From contig NZ_LMUD01000023.1 of NCBI RefSeq assembly GCF_009766095.1, positions 254,341-287,964 of the forward strand: 33,624 nucleotides of DNA, in the 5' to 3' direction. The translations under genes and the position numbers were made by a program. Under the pieces are notes generated by a model. It had not been told where the DNA came from and searched no databases. It was given only the letters and a program-made list of their open reading frames with translations. Below are positions 24,042 to 31,950 of the stretch, in pieces; within the stretch, counting starts at the first letter, position 1; each line of letters begins with the position of its first letter. This DNA comes from Granulicella sp. S190 (GTDB lineage: Bacteria > Acidobacteriota > Terriglobia > Terriglobales > Acidobacteriaceae).

Positions 24042-24305
24042 TCAGATGACTGCGCGGAGGGCAACAGCCACGGTTTTATATGCAGACTTGACCGCAGTAG
24101 CGGCGGTCTCACCTGCGGCGATCGTGTGGCCGAGTGCCGATCGCTTCCGTGTTCCCGGGTGCTCGATAGCGGCGGTTTCGATCCCACCACCGAAGAGTGT
24201 GTGACTCTCTTCCATCCGATCAAGCGCGGCGTTCAACTCCGCGACAACGGCGTCGGCCTCACTGGCGACGACGATCAGTTCGAGATTGATCTTTTTGTAT
24301 AGCAC
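24042..24305 (-). CDS. Small protein of unknown function (87 aa)
   Basis: The best start is GTG at 24305, with AGAGG 7 nt before it. The longer frame reaching ATG 24380 has an unlikely N-terminus. The product has 87 residues and begins M-L-Y-K-K-I-N-L-E-L-I-V-V-A. It reads as beta-alpha units with E-A-D-A-V-V-A-E-L-N-A-A-L-D-R and F-G-G-G-I-E-T, then A-A-T-A-V-K-S-A. Ferredoxin-like or ACT-like folds have this strand-helix-strand look, but I cannot name a family. No signal peptide or membrane segment. It is minus-strand like the neighbouring lepB but separated from it by 245 bp. Confidence 0.6.
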   Translation of the reverse strand: MLYKKINLELIVVASEADAVVAELNAALDRMEESHTLFGGGIETAAIEHPGTRKRSALGHTIAAGETAATAVKSAYKTVAVALRAVI

Positions 24306-24427
24306 CTGATTACCTCTAGCCCCAATGTTATGCCAGCCCCGACTCGAAAGCACACCACATTTTCCGAGTGACGATCTCATTCGGAAGTTGAATAGGATTT
24401 TCGAGACAGCCTGTCTGAGTGATGAGT

Positions 24428-25732
24428 TTAGACGGGCTGTGTGGCTGCGGGCTTTGGTTCCATCCAGATTTTGCCTACCGCCATGAGGACTAACAGCATG
24501 GCGGCGCAGAGGGCGAAGACCTGGCGGACGCCGATGTACTGCGAGAGAAGTCCGGAGAGGACGAGGCCAAGGATTTGGGCGGTGAAGATGATCGACATGA
24601 AGGTGGAGCCTACGCGGCCCATGAGCTCCGGCGGAGTTGCTTTTTGAAAGAGTGTTTGCGAGGGGACGATGATTCCTGCTACCGAGAAGCCGATGATGAG
24701 GTTGCCGAGGACGGTCGACCAGAGGTGCGGCAGCAGCGTGAGCATGACGAGACCGACTGCGATGCCGCAGAGGCCGGAGTAGACGAGGATGGTGTCCTTG
24801 ATGTTTTTGCCGAGGGTGTTGAGGCCGTTGATGCCGACCAGCATGCCGAGGCCGATCATCGCTGAGGCGATGGCGAAGGATTTGGTGGAGGCGTGGAGCG
24901 AATCACGCACATAGATGGCGATCAAGGGGCCGAAGCAGCCGAGGACGAACATGCCTGCCGCCATGGCGAGGATGACGAACAAGAGGGCAGCGTGGTGAAC
25001 GATGAAGTCGATGCCCTGCTTCATATCGAGCCACACTTTGGCGATTGCGGATGCTTCTGCTGCGCCGGTTGCTGGTGCGGCTGCCTTTGGTCCGGGCGAA
25101 AGGAAGGTGACGGACGCGATCAGCAGAGCGGAGCCGACGAAGCTGGCGGAGTCAAAGGCATAGCAGCTGCGGGCTCCGAGGTAGGAGACCATGACGCCAG
25201 CCAGAGCAGGGCCTACGATGCGCATGCCGAACATGACCTGCTGCATGAGCGCGTTCGCGGAGCGGAGACCGTGCAGCGGGACTGCGGAGCGGATGGCGAC
25301 TCCCTGTGCCGGGCTGAAGAAGCTGGAGATGACGCTGATGGCGGCGAGGATCGCGTAGTAGTGCCAGATCTGCGTGGCGAAGATGAGGAGCAGGCAGAGG
25401 CCAGCGCGGATGGAGTCGCTTGAGACCATGGTGGGCTTGAGGGGCCAGCGGTCGACGAAGACTCCGGCGAGGATGCCGAGGACGGCGATGGGGAGCATGT
25501 AGGCGATCTGAACGCCGGTGACCTGCTGGGCGTTGGCATGCAGCTTGAAGGTGAGGACGTTGATGACGGCGAAGAGCGCGAGGAAGTCGCCGAAGACGGA
25601 GATGATCTGCGCGTACCAGAGACGGCGCATCATGGGGACGCGCAGGACATCGCCCATTGATAGCGGCGCGGGGAGCTCGGGATCGATGACGGGATTCTGC
25701 TGTGCCGCTGTGGGGTTTGCGGTTGTGCTCAT
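24428..25732 (-). CDS. MFS transporter, MFS_3-like
   Basis: The product has 434 residues with about 11-12 hydrophobic helices. R-V-P-M-M-R-R-L-W-Y-A-Q (about 31-42), G-V-F-V-D-R-W-P-L-K-P (about 90-100) and P-P-E-L-M-G-R-V-G-S-T-F (about 370-381) are MFS_3/EntS-type signatures. A small-molecule exporter is likely; the cargo is unknown. It has AGAGGAA before the ATG. It belongs to the same broad branch as the gene at 5849-7189 but is clearly different in sequence. The deacetylase gene lies 69 nt upstream on the same strand, so they may be co-transcribed, but the two functions are not obviously linked. Confidence 0.85.
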   Translation of the reverse strand: MSTTANPTAAQQNPVIDPELPAPLSMGDVLRVPMMRRLWYAQIISVFGDFLALFAVINVLTFKLHANAQQVTGVQIAYMLPIAVLGILAGVFVDRWPLKPTMVSSDSIRAGLCLLLIFATQIWHYYAILAAISVISSFFSPAQGVAIRSAVPLHGLRSANALMQQVMFGMRIVGPALAGVMVSYLGARSCYAFDSASFVGSALLIASVTFLSPGPKAAAPATGAAEASAIAKVWLDMKQGIDFIVHHAALLFVILAMAAGMFVLGCFGPLIAIYVRDSLHASTKSFAIASAMIGLGMLVGINGLNTLGKNIKDTILVYSGLCGIAVGLVMLTLLPHLWSTVLGNLIIGFSVAGIIVPSQTLFQKATPPELMGRVGSTFMSIIFTAQILGLVLSGLLSQYIGVRQVFALCAAMLLVLMAVGKIWMEPKPAATQPV

Positions 25733-25801
25733 CGGGATTCCTCTTGGGTGCTGCCATGGTACGGGATCGGGCCGAGATCGGGGCTGGAAATCTGCCGTGG
25801 A

Positions 25802-26533
25802 TTACGTCCAGGAGTCTACCGTGACGAACTTTATCTCCGGCCTAGTCTTATAGTTCTGGAGGAGAATGGCTGTGGCTTCTACGCTGGGCAGACGAGGCTG
25901 GCCGAGACCACCCTGTCCACCGTCGTGCAACACGATATTGGATGAGCGGTTCTGGCGTTGGTTGCGGAGAATTCCGCGCAGAGTTCGATCGGTAATTTCG
26001 CGGGCGTCGATGAGCTTCCAGTCGCCGGGGAGGATGTTCCATTGGACCGGAGTGAGGCCAAGCTCGTGCGCGATGCGAAGGACTGCGGGACGACGAGCGC
26101 CGTGAGGGGCGCGGAAGTAGCGGACGGGAGCACCGATGGTGTCTTCGATCGTGGCGTTGCAGCGCGTGAGTTCTTCGCGGATGCGCGCGGAGGATTGCCA
26201 TGCGAGCCAGGGATGGGTCATGGTGTGGTTGCCGATGAGGTGCCCGGCGGCTGCGATGGCGCGGACGATCGCGGTGCGCTGCTGGACGTAGCGGCCGATG
26301 AGGAAGAAGGTGGCGCGAGTGTTGTTGCGAGCGAGAACTTCGAGGAGGCGTTCGGTGGCGATGTCGTTGGGGCCGTCGTCGTAGGTGAGGGCGATGTGAT
26401 TGGGGTTCTTGCCTGCGATGATGACTTTGCCGAAGAGCTGCGACTGCGCCGAGAGGGCAGCGTAGGTGAGGGTTCCTGCGGCGGCGGTGGCCGCAGCGAG
26501 CAGGGCAGAAGAGGCTAATTGAGTTTGTGTCAT
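25802..26533 (-). CDS. NodB-type polysaccharide deacetylase with N-terminal anchor
   Basis: From the ATG at 26533 the product has 243 residues. The frame is open for 56 more codons, but that stretch overlaps a hairpin spacer and reads as noise. A GTG at 26545 is an alternative. Residues 5-30 are a signal or anchor segment. NodB motifs: T-Y-D52-D53-G-P for metal and catalysis, H103-T-M-T-H107 for metal, R141-A-P-H-G, and L-H-D-G-G near 207. It should remove N-acetyl groups from a cell-envelope glycan (peptidoglycan, chitin-like or exopolysaccharide) outside the inner membrane. TATAAT (complement of 26555-26560) lies just upstream and may be a -10 box. Confidence 0.9.
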   Translation of the reverse strand: MTQTQLASSALLAAATAAAGTLTYAALSAQSQLFGKVIIAGKNPNHIALTYDDGPNDIATERLLEVLARNNTRATFFLIGRYVQQRTAIVRAIAAAGHLIGNHTMTHPWLAWQSSARIREELTRCNATIEDTIGAPVRYFRAPHGARRPAVLRIAHELGLTPVQWNILPGDWKLIDAREITDRTLRGILRNQRQNRSSNIVLHDGGQGGLGQPRLPSVEATAILLQNYKTRPEIKFVTVDSWT

Positions 26534-26579
26534 GCCTACGCTCACGGTGTCTTCATTATAGGGAGTGCGGGCAAGACGA

Positions 26580-26637
26580 AATGCGGGGGTCTCTCCACTG
26601 CGTCGCGCGATGAGACTGCGCGACTTCGGTCGAGATG
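26580..26637. repeat. Hairpin-bearing spacer element, REP-like
   Basis: GTCGCGC (26602-26608) pairs with GCGCGAC (26618-26624). An alternative hairpin CGAC-TTCG-GTCG, a UUCG tetraloop, uses 26621-26632. The two stems share the CGAC, so only one can form at a time. The right part shares CGACTTCGnTCnnGATGA with 23963-23979. Its place between the deacetylase and the TonB gene suggests a mobile spacer repeat, unconfirmed. Confidence 0.4.
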
Positions 26638-26678
26638 ACGATCTTTTTGTGAGGGTTTCAGAGCAACAGCAAGTGGGC

Positions 26679-26718
26679 GGTAAGTGCAATGGCAAGTGCA
26701 AGTGCCCGGCAAATGCAA
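26679..26718. repeat. Three imperfect copies of GGYAARTGCAA
   Basis: GGTAAGTGCAA (26679-26689), GGCAAGTGCAA (26691-26701) and GGCAAATGCAA (26708-26718) follow one another with 1-nt and 6-nt spacers, just downstream of the TonB gene's terminator. They could be a worn short tandem repeat. No function is apparent. Confidence 0.5.
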
Positions 26719-26746
26719 AAGCCCTGTGCTCTTGGCACAGGGCTTT
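26718..26746 (-). terminator. Strong Rho-independent terminator of the TonB-receptor gene
   Basis: An 11-bp perfect stem, AAAGCCCTGTG / CACAGGGCTTT, with a 7-nt loop. On the minus strand it is followed by T-rich sequence (TTTTGCATTT). It lies 20 nt past the receptor's stop codon. The symmetrical A/T ends mean it could also work from the plus side. Confidence 0.9.
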
Positions 26747-26766
26747 CTGTTGAGGCTACGTGCTGG

Positions 26767-29700
26767 TTAGTAGAGGACCTTCAGGCCGAACTGGAAGATG
26801 CGCGGCTCGAAGGTGCTGGTGATCTGTCCGCCTCCGGTGGGGTTGTTGAGGGTCGCGGGCGCAGTGCTGGTGGCTGCCGTGCTGAGCGTGCCGGAGAGGG
26901 CGCTGCCTGGGATGTAGAAGTTGGTGTGATTGAAAGCGTTGTAGGCCTCGGCGCGGAACTGGACTCTCAGGGTTTCGATGGGTGTGCTGAAGGTCTTGTT
27001 GAGCGCGAAGTCAGTCTGATAGAAGGCCGGCGAACGGCCCGGGTTACGTGAGGCGTTGCCGAAGGGGCTTGCCAGATTGCCGCTTCCGTCACGGGTTTCG
27101 GGAAGGGTGTAAGCGGCGAGGTTGATGTACTGGATGTAGCCGCTGCTCAGCTTGGTCTTCTTAATTGCAGGCTGACCGGCGACGACGTTGGGGCGGTACT
27201 CGTTGGCTCCGCGATAGGTTGCGGGGATCTGTGGAGAGACCGCGTTGGCGGAGTTGGGAGAGTAGCCGATGTTGAAGACTGTACCGGCCTGCATTGTGTT
27301 GATGGCGCTGATCTGCCATCCGCCGAGTAGGGTGTCGGTGACGGCGCCGGCGGTGTTGAGGAAGTGGCGGCCATGGCCTACGGGAAGGTCATAGACGAGG
27401 CTGGTGACGTTGCTGATGGGCAGGTTGTAGTCGGACTGTCCGTAGTCGGCGTTGATGTTGTTGGCGTCCTGCGGCGAGGGGCTGTTGCCTTCTAGCGAGG
27501 CGCTGGCGTTATCGAGCGAGTGCGACCAGGTGAAGGAGTTGAGGAGGGTGAGGCCGGCGACGAAGCGCTGCTCATAACGGACCTGGAGGGCGTCGTAGTG
27601 AGAGTGGAACTCGTTGAGGGCTTCGGTGATGTCGCTGGGCCAGTTGTTGAAGGGGCGGGTGAAGCCAGCGGAGGGGTTGATCTGGTTGCCGTTGAGGAAG
27701 CCCTGGAGCTTGCTGCCGTGGTTGCCGACGTAGGCGATGTCGAGGAGCGTGTTCTTGGCGAGCTCCTGCTGAACGCTGAGGAAGTAGCTCTGGACGTAGC
27801 TGTCGCGGGTGTTTTTGGGGACGTAGGTAATGTTGTCGGTGGCCTTGTTGAAGGTGGTGGCGATACCGGTGGGGAAGCCCTCGTCGGCGGTGACGTAGCA
27901 GTTTGAAGCTGCCTGGCCTATGGGGCAGTGATTGGTGGTGGAGGGCGTCTTCTGCGTGACGGAGACGAACTGGGCCTGAGGCGCGTTGATGGCGAGGATG
28001 TCTCCTGAGCCGGCGCGGGTGTAGTGGACGTAGCTGGTGCCGTAGCCTCCGCGAATGGAGGTGCGGGGGGTGGCGGCGTAGGCGAAACCGATGCGCGGGG
28101 CGAAGTCGTTCAAGTCAGGATTGACGAGCGTCTTGCCGTAGGTTCCGCTGGCGGAGACTGGCGTGATGCCATTGCCTGCGGTGGCGCCGGGGGTGATGGT
28201 GAGGACGGTCTGGGTGGTGGGATCGAAGTTTGAGATGAAGTTGTGCTGCTCCGAGTAGGGCGAGCCGTACTCCCAGCGAACGCCGAGGTTGAGGGTCAGC
28301 TTGGGATCGACCTTCCAGTCGTCCTGGGCGTAGACGCTCTGCAGGGTCTGGCGGAGGTGGGCGACGAAGAGGTTGGCGAGTGAGTAGTTGTTGGTGGTAC
28401 CGAAGAGGAAGTCTGCCCAGTAGTTGTCGGTGACCGCACCGCTGATGTTGGGGCAGTTGGGGTTGGTCGCGGTTTTGACTCCGGCGACGGTGGTGCTGGG
28501 GCAGAGGCTGAAGCCACCAGCGTAGCTGAAGGAGCCGTAGAGGGGGTTGTTGTCGTTGACGGCCATCCAGATGTGCTCATACTCGTAGCCGAACTTAAGA
28601 GAGTGACGGCCTTTGACCCAGGTGAAGTTGACCTTGGGATCGAGGAGAGCGGGGTTCTGGAACTGGGGGTTGGTGCTTTGGCGGCCGAAGGAGGTGAAGC
28701 CGGTGATGCTGGTGGAGGGAAGTCCGCCGGCTACGCTGGGATCGGTGGGCAGGCCGGGGATGGTGATGGCGTTGTCGCCGATGGAGAGGGAGAACTTGCC
28801 GGCCTTGGTGCGGGAGAGACCGACGCGGGCGTCGAGGACCTTGTTGGCTCCGATGAGGTGGGTGTAGCCGAGGGCCACCTGCTGGTCGAGGACGCGGATG
28901 GTGCCGTTGGTCTGGCCATCGAGCGGGAGGGGGAAGACGGGTGAGTTGACGCCGGTCTCTTTGCGATCGGAGATGCGGAGGAACCAGGAGTTGCTGGCGT
29001 TCTGCTGATAGTCGAGACGGAGGTCACCCTTGTCGGAGTTGTCGGTGAAGGGGACGAGGCGGGCGAAGTTGTCCTGCGCGAGGCCGGTGGAGGCGAGGCC
29101 TTTGCCCTGGGTGGGGATCTGCTGGAAGTACTTGATGATCTGCTGGGAGATGGGGTTGATGGCGGCGGCGGGGATGGGGGTGCCAGCGGGGTAGACCTGA
29201 CCGGTGAGGGGATTCTGCACGGCTACGACGAGCACGCCATTGAGTTCGTTGGTGGTGGGGACGGTGTTGACGCTGAGCGGCTTGAGCACCTGGCGGAAAC
29301 CTTCGTAGTCGACGAAGTAGAAGAGCTTGTCCTTGATGATGGGACCGCCGAAGTTGACGCCAAACTGGTTGCGGTTGAAGGTGGGCTTCTGGAAGGGGAC
29401 GACGTTTCCGCTGCTTCCGGTGAGGGTGGGTTTGAAGTAGCCGGCGGCGTTGAGGTCGGTGTTGCGGATGAACTCGTAGACGGTGGCGTGGAACTTGTTG
29501 GTGCCGCTGGCGGAGGCGACGTTGATGGTGGCACCGGAGGAGCGGCCGTACTCCGCGCTCTCGTTGTTGGTGACGATCTGAAACTGGGCGACGGAGTCGG
29601 GCGGGATGGCGATGATCTGATTGTCGAAGCCCTGGTTGGACTCGCCGTAGGCGTTGTTGTCCATACCGTCGAGGAGGAAGTTGTTGAAGACGCTGCGCTG

Positions 29701-30276
29701 GCCGTTGATGTTGTAGGCACCGGCGCGGACGAGCGAGTTGATGGAGCTGGTGGTGGCGGCAGTGGGAGCCTGACGGGAGCCAGTGACCAGGCCTAGGAGG
29801 TCAGAGTAGTTGCGGCTGACGAGGGGGAAGGCGGCGCTTTGATATTGGGTGATGGTCTGGCCGCGCTGGCTGGTCTCGGTTTCGATCTGGAGGGCGACGT
29901 CCGAGACCTCGACGGTGGTCTGGGCAGAGCCGACCTGCAGGGAGAGGTCGATGCGCTCGCGAACGCCGACGGAGATGGTGATGTTCTTTGCGACGGCGTC
30001 TGAGAAGCCGGGGGCGCTGGCGGAGATGGTATAGATACCTACACGGAGGGAGGGGATCTCATAGTCTCCTGAGCTGGAGGAGGTGGCCTTCGAGATGATT
30101 CCTGTGGCGTCATTGGTGATGGTGACGGCTGCATTTGGCAATGCGGCGCCGCTGGCGTCGTGGAGGGTTCCAACGAGGCTTCCGTTTTCGTACTGTGCCT
30201 GGAGAAGAGTACATGGGAGCAAGAGCAGGACGGCCGCCAGAAGTTTGGAAGCAAGCAAAAATCTATTTATTCGCAT
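26767..30276 (-). CDS. TonB-dependent outer-membrane receptor with carboxypeptidase-regulatory-like domain
   Basis: The product has 1169 residues. The signal peptide is at 1-27 (ending L-L-Q-A-Q). Residues about 30-115 form a carboxypeptidase-regulatory/CNA-B-like beta-sandwich (G-S-L-V-G-T-L-H-D-A-S-G-A-A-L-P, then V-T-I-T-N). A plug domain follows at about 120-250 (R-S-V-F-N-N-F-L-L-D-G-M-D-N-N), then a long beta-barrel with many Y/F/N-rich strands. It ends R-I-F-Q-F-G-L-K-V-L-Y, an aromatic-terminated beta-signal. This is the Oar/SusC-like class strongly expanded in Terriglobia and thought to import glycans or other large nutrients with TonB energy. No SusD-like, sugar hydrolase or regulator gene is adjacent, so the substrate cannot be guessed. 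The translation start lies just below a small hairpin (30285-30298). It is a single-gene unit with its own terminator. Confidence 0.93.
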   Translation of the reverse strand: MRINRFLLASKLLAAVLLLLPCTLLQAQYENGSLVGTLHDASGAALPNAAVTITNDATGIISKATSSSSGDYEIPSLRVGIYTISASAPGFSDAVAKNITISVGVRERIDLSLQVGSAQTTVEVSDVALQIETETSQRGQTITQYQSAAFPLVSRNYSDLLGLVTGSRQAPTAATTSSINSLVRAGAYNINGQRSVFNNFLLDGMDNNAYGESNQGFDNQIIAIPPDSVAQFQIVTNNESAEYGRSSGATINVASASGTNKFHATVYEFIRNTDLNAAGYFKPTLTGSSGNVVPFQKPTFNRNQFGVNFGGPIIKDKLFYFVDYEGFRQVLKPLSVNTVPTTNELNGVLVVAVQNPLTGQVYPAGTPIPAAAINPISQQIIKYFQQIPTQGKGLASTGLAQDNFARLVPFTDNSDKGDLRLDYQQNASNSWFLRISDRKETGVNSPVFPLPLDGQTNGTIRVLDQQVALGYTHLIGANKVLDARVGLSRTKAGKFSLSIGDNAITIPGLPTDPSVAGGLPSTSITGFTSFGRQSTNPQFQNPALLDPKVNFTWVKGRHSLKFGYEYEHIWMAVNDNNPLYGSFSYAGGFSLCPSTTVAGVKTATNPNCPNISGAVTDNYWADFLFGTTNNYSLANLFVAHLRQTLQSVYAQDDWKVDPKLTLNLGVRWEYGSPYSEQHNFISNFDPTTQTVLTITPGATAGNGITPVSASGTYGKTLVNPDLNDFAPRIGFAYAATPRTSIRGGYGTSYVHYTRAGSGDILAINAPQAQFVSVTQKTPSTTNHCPIGQAASNCYVTADEGFPTGIATTFNKATDNITYVPKNTRDSYVQSYFLSVQQELAKNTLLDIAYVGNHGSKLQGFLNGNQINPSAGFTRPFNNWPSDITEALNEFHSHYDALQVRYEQRFVAGLTLLNSFTWSHSLDNASASLEGNSPSPQDANNINADYGQSDYNLPISNVTSLVYDLPVGHGRHFLNTAGAVTDTLLGGWQISAINTMQAGTVFNIGYSPNSANAVSPQIPATYRGANEYRPNVVAGQPAIKKTKLSSGYIQYINLAAYTLPETRDGSGNLASPFGNASRNPGRSPAFYQTDFALNKTFSTPIETLRVQFRAEAYNAFNHTNFYIPGSALSGTLSTAATSTAPATLNNPTGGGQITSTFEPRIFQFGLKVLY

Positions 30277-30284
30277 GACTTTAA

Positions 30285-30298
30285 GCCTTACGGCTTCC
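30285..30298 (-). promoter_or_regulatory. Hairpin covering the Shine-Dalgarno region of the TonB-receptor gene
   Basis: On the minus strand AAGCC-GTAA-GGCTT forms a 5-bp stem with a 4-base loop and ends 8 nt before the ATG at 30276. The only Shine-Dalgarno-like bases (TAAGG) are in its loop and 3' arm, so folding could reduce translation. The stem is short. Confidence 0.35.
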
Positions 30299-30380
30299 CG
30301 TTAACCTGCGATGAAGGAAGCGTGAACAGAAGGTTACGAATTGGGCATTCGCGGGCTCGCTCAAAAGATCAGGGCTATAA

Positions 30381-30408
30381 ATTTCACCCTAGAGTAGATC
30401 TTTGTCAA
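30381..30408 (-). promoter_or_regulatory. Candidate promoter of the TonB-receptor gene
   Basis: On the minus strand, TTGACA (30408-30403) is a perfect -35 hexamer. TGAAAT, 16 nt further (30386-30381), matches four of six bases of TATAAT. The start would lie near 30374, giving a leader of about 100 nt. The -10 match is weak. Confidence 0.35.
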
Positions 30409-30417
30409 GGCCGCAGG

Positions 30418-30430
30418 GCCGCGCCGCGGC
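30418..30430. other. GC-only palindrome between the TonB gene and the 98-aa gene
   Basis: GCCGC-GCC-GCGGC is a perfect 5-bp GC stem, ten bases upstream of the putative -35 box. It could end transcription from the 98-residue gene upstream or be chance GC-rich sequence. No T-run follows. Confidence 0.3.
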
Positions 30431-30473
30431 TGATGGTGAGCAGCGCAGACTTCCGATTGTTCAGCGATTTGAG

Positions 30474-30770
30474 TCAGGCGGGAATGTCGAAGCCGAGGTC
30501 GCGCATCATCTCGTTGGTGACCTCGTAGTCCTGATTGGGGTCGGGCATGACGTCGCGGCCGGTGTCAGCGTGTCCGAAGGAGTGAAGGTAGAGGCCAGCT
30601 TTGAGAAAGGCTCCCTGGAGCTTTACCTTATCGGGGAAGCGAACCTGCAGGGCACCTTCTTCATGGGTGATGTTGATGACCCGGGTGAAGCGCATGAGAT
30701 ATCCCCCGGGGTGTTCGGGGTCGGGCTGAGTTTTGAATTTCACTTGATAGGTTTCACTCGGGGATGACAT
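30474..30770 (-). CDS. Small protein of unknown function (98 aa)
   Basis: The product has 98 residues with GAAGGA just before the ATG. No signal peptide or membrane segment. It begins M-S-S-P-S-E-T-Y-Q-V-K-F-K-T and reads as beta strands in the first half (Y-L-M-R-F-T-R-V-I-N-I-T, L-Q-V-R-F-P-D-K-V-K-L), then turns acidic and ends D-L-G-F-D-I-P-A. I do not recognise the family. The ordered composition and good ribosome binding site make it a real gene. It lies 45 nt downstream of bcp on the same strand and may be co-transcribed with it. Confidence 0.65.
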   Translation of the reverse strand: MSSPSETYQVKFKTQPDPEHPGGYLMRFTRVINITHEEGALQVRFPDKVKLQGAFLKAGLYLHSFGHADTGRDVMPDPNQDYEVTNEMMRDLGFDIPA

Positions 30771-30815
30771 AGTTCCTTCGATGCGGAAGCAGCTCTCAGA
30801 GGTCCGGATGAGAGG

Positions 30816-31283
30816 TTATTTTTTCGTGTGGGCTTTGAGGAGAGCGAGAACCTCTTCGGCGTGGCCTTCTGGTTTTACTTCTTCGAAGATGTGGATGAGG
30901 TGTTGGTCCGGGCCGATGAGGTAGGTGGTGCGCTTTACGCCTTTGACGAGCTTGCCGTACATGTTCTTTGGCTTGACGAGGTCGTAGCGGTTGATGAGCT
31001 CCATGTCGGGGTCGGCGAGGAGGTCGTAGGGAAGGTCGTACTTGTCTTTGAATTTCTTCTGGTCTTTGACGGTGTCGCGGGAGATGCCGAGGACGACGAT
31101 GCCTTGCTTCTGGAACTTTTCAAACGCGTCGCGGAAGCCACAGGACTCGATGGTGCAGCCGGGGGTGTCGGCGCGCGGGTAGAAGAAGAGGACTACGGGT
31201 TTGCCCTTGAAGTCGGTGAGGTTGACGGTCTTGCCGTCCTGATTCTGGAGGGTGAAGTTTTCTACTTTGTCGCCGACGTTCAT
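30816..31283 (-). CDS. bcp: Thioredoxin-dependent thiol peroxidase (Bcp/PrxQ type)
   Basis: Reduces hydrogen and organic peroxides with thioredoxin as electron donor; cytoplasmic. The product has 155 residues, the usual size. P-R-A-D-T-P-G-C43-T-I-E-S-C48-G-F-R-D holds the peroxidatic cysteine C43 and the resolving cysteine C48, five residues later, as in atypical two-Cys PrxQ enzymes. D-F-K-G-K-P-V-V-L-F-F-Y-P at 24-36 and V-L-G-I-S-R-D-T-V at about 63-71 are typical. AGGAA is upstream of the ATG. It is followed after 45 nt by the 98-residue gene. Confidence 0.95.
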   Translation of the reverse strand: MNVGDKVENFTLQNQDGKTVNLTDFKGKPVVLFFYPRADTPGCTIESCGFRDAFEKFQKQGIVVLGISRDTVKDQKKFKDKYDLPYDLLADPDMELINRYDLVKPKNMYGKLVKGVKRTTYLIGPDQHLIHIFEEVKPEGHAEEVLALLKAHTKK

Positions 31284-31354
31284 TTTGGTTTCCTTAGTTT
31301 TGTTTGATGGAGTTCATTGCTGTCGCAATTTTTACCGAATGTTATGCATGTTTG

Positions 31355-31822
31355 CTACTTCACTGAACAATCTTTCCGTCCGGTGTCTGCAACACTCGCA
31401 ATCAACCATTTGCCATCCTTGCGAACAAGATTGAAGAGATCGGTTCCGCAGTGATCAACTTTACCGTCTACCAGGAACTCAAATGGGGCCCAGACTACGG
31501 CCAGGTCGTTGTCGATGCGTATGAGCGGATCGTGAATGCGTTCTTCGATCTGCGTGGTTCCGGGCTTTCCTACGCGGTCTGCGAAGGCCTCAAACGTCAT
31601 CTGAGTCGGCTTGCCATCTCGCATGAGAACCATCGTGCCACCGGGTAGCGTGGGTTCCTTGATGGCCGCAGCGTTGCGCTTCGCCATGCCATCGAACATC
31701 TCCGCCACGGGAACAAGGACTGCCTGTTCTTCTGGCGTAGAGGCGTGTAACGAGCAAGTCAGGAACGCAGTCGCTATCGCCGCGGAGATAGATAAAATCA
31801 AGCGTAGCCGGAGGATCTTCAT
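31355..31822 (-). CDS. Exported NTF2/SnoaL-like protein
   Basis: From the ATG at 31822, with AGGAG 2 nt before it, the product has 155 residues. A longer frame from 31903 would put a poor sequence before the signal peptide. Signal peptide at about 1-25 (R-L-I-L-S-I-S-A-A-I-A-T-A-F-L-T). The rest has the helix-helix-strand pattern of the NTF2-like cone: E-E-Q-A-V-L-V-P-V-A-E-M-F-D-G-M, then D-N-D-L-A-V-V-W-A-P-F-E-F and G-K-W-L-I-A-S-V-A-D-T near the end. These ends are usual for SnoaL/DUF4440 proteins, whose roles range from catalysis to ligand binding. No function can be assigned. Confidence 0.75.
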   Translation of the reverse strand: MKILRLRLILSISAAIATAFLTCSLHASTPEEQAVLVPVAEMFDGMAKRNAAAIKEPTLPGGTMVLMRDGKPTQMTFEAFADRVGKPGTTQIEERIHDPLIRIDNDLAVVWAPFEFLVDGKVDHCGTDLFNLVRKDGKWLIASVADTGRKDCSVK

Positions 31823-31950
31823 GGCTCCTGATTCTAAACCCCGAGTCAGGGATTGGCTGTGTAGCCTTGAAATTGAAGTCCCCAAAGGATCGTTGACTTG
31901 CATGACCGTTCGTTTTCTTCTTTCGTGAGAACCTCTGCTTTGATGTCATC

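Noticed and set aside
26546..26701. N-terminal 52-56 codons of the long deacetylase reading frame
   Set aside because: They run through the hairpin spacer, are Ser/Arg-rich and precede a proper anchor segment that starts at 26533.
29223..29720. Minus-strand frame of 165 codons, almost only Ser, Thr, Pro and Ala
   Set aside because: It is the shifted frame of the TonB receptor gene; its composition is an artefact of codon bias.
21373..30353. Shared 12-mer CGCGAATGCCCA at 21373-21384 (plus) and 30342-30353 (minus)
   Set aside because: In a window of this size many 12-mers recur by chance, and the flanks do not match.
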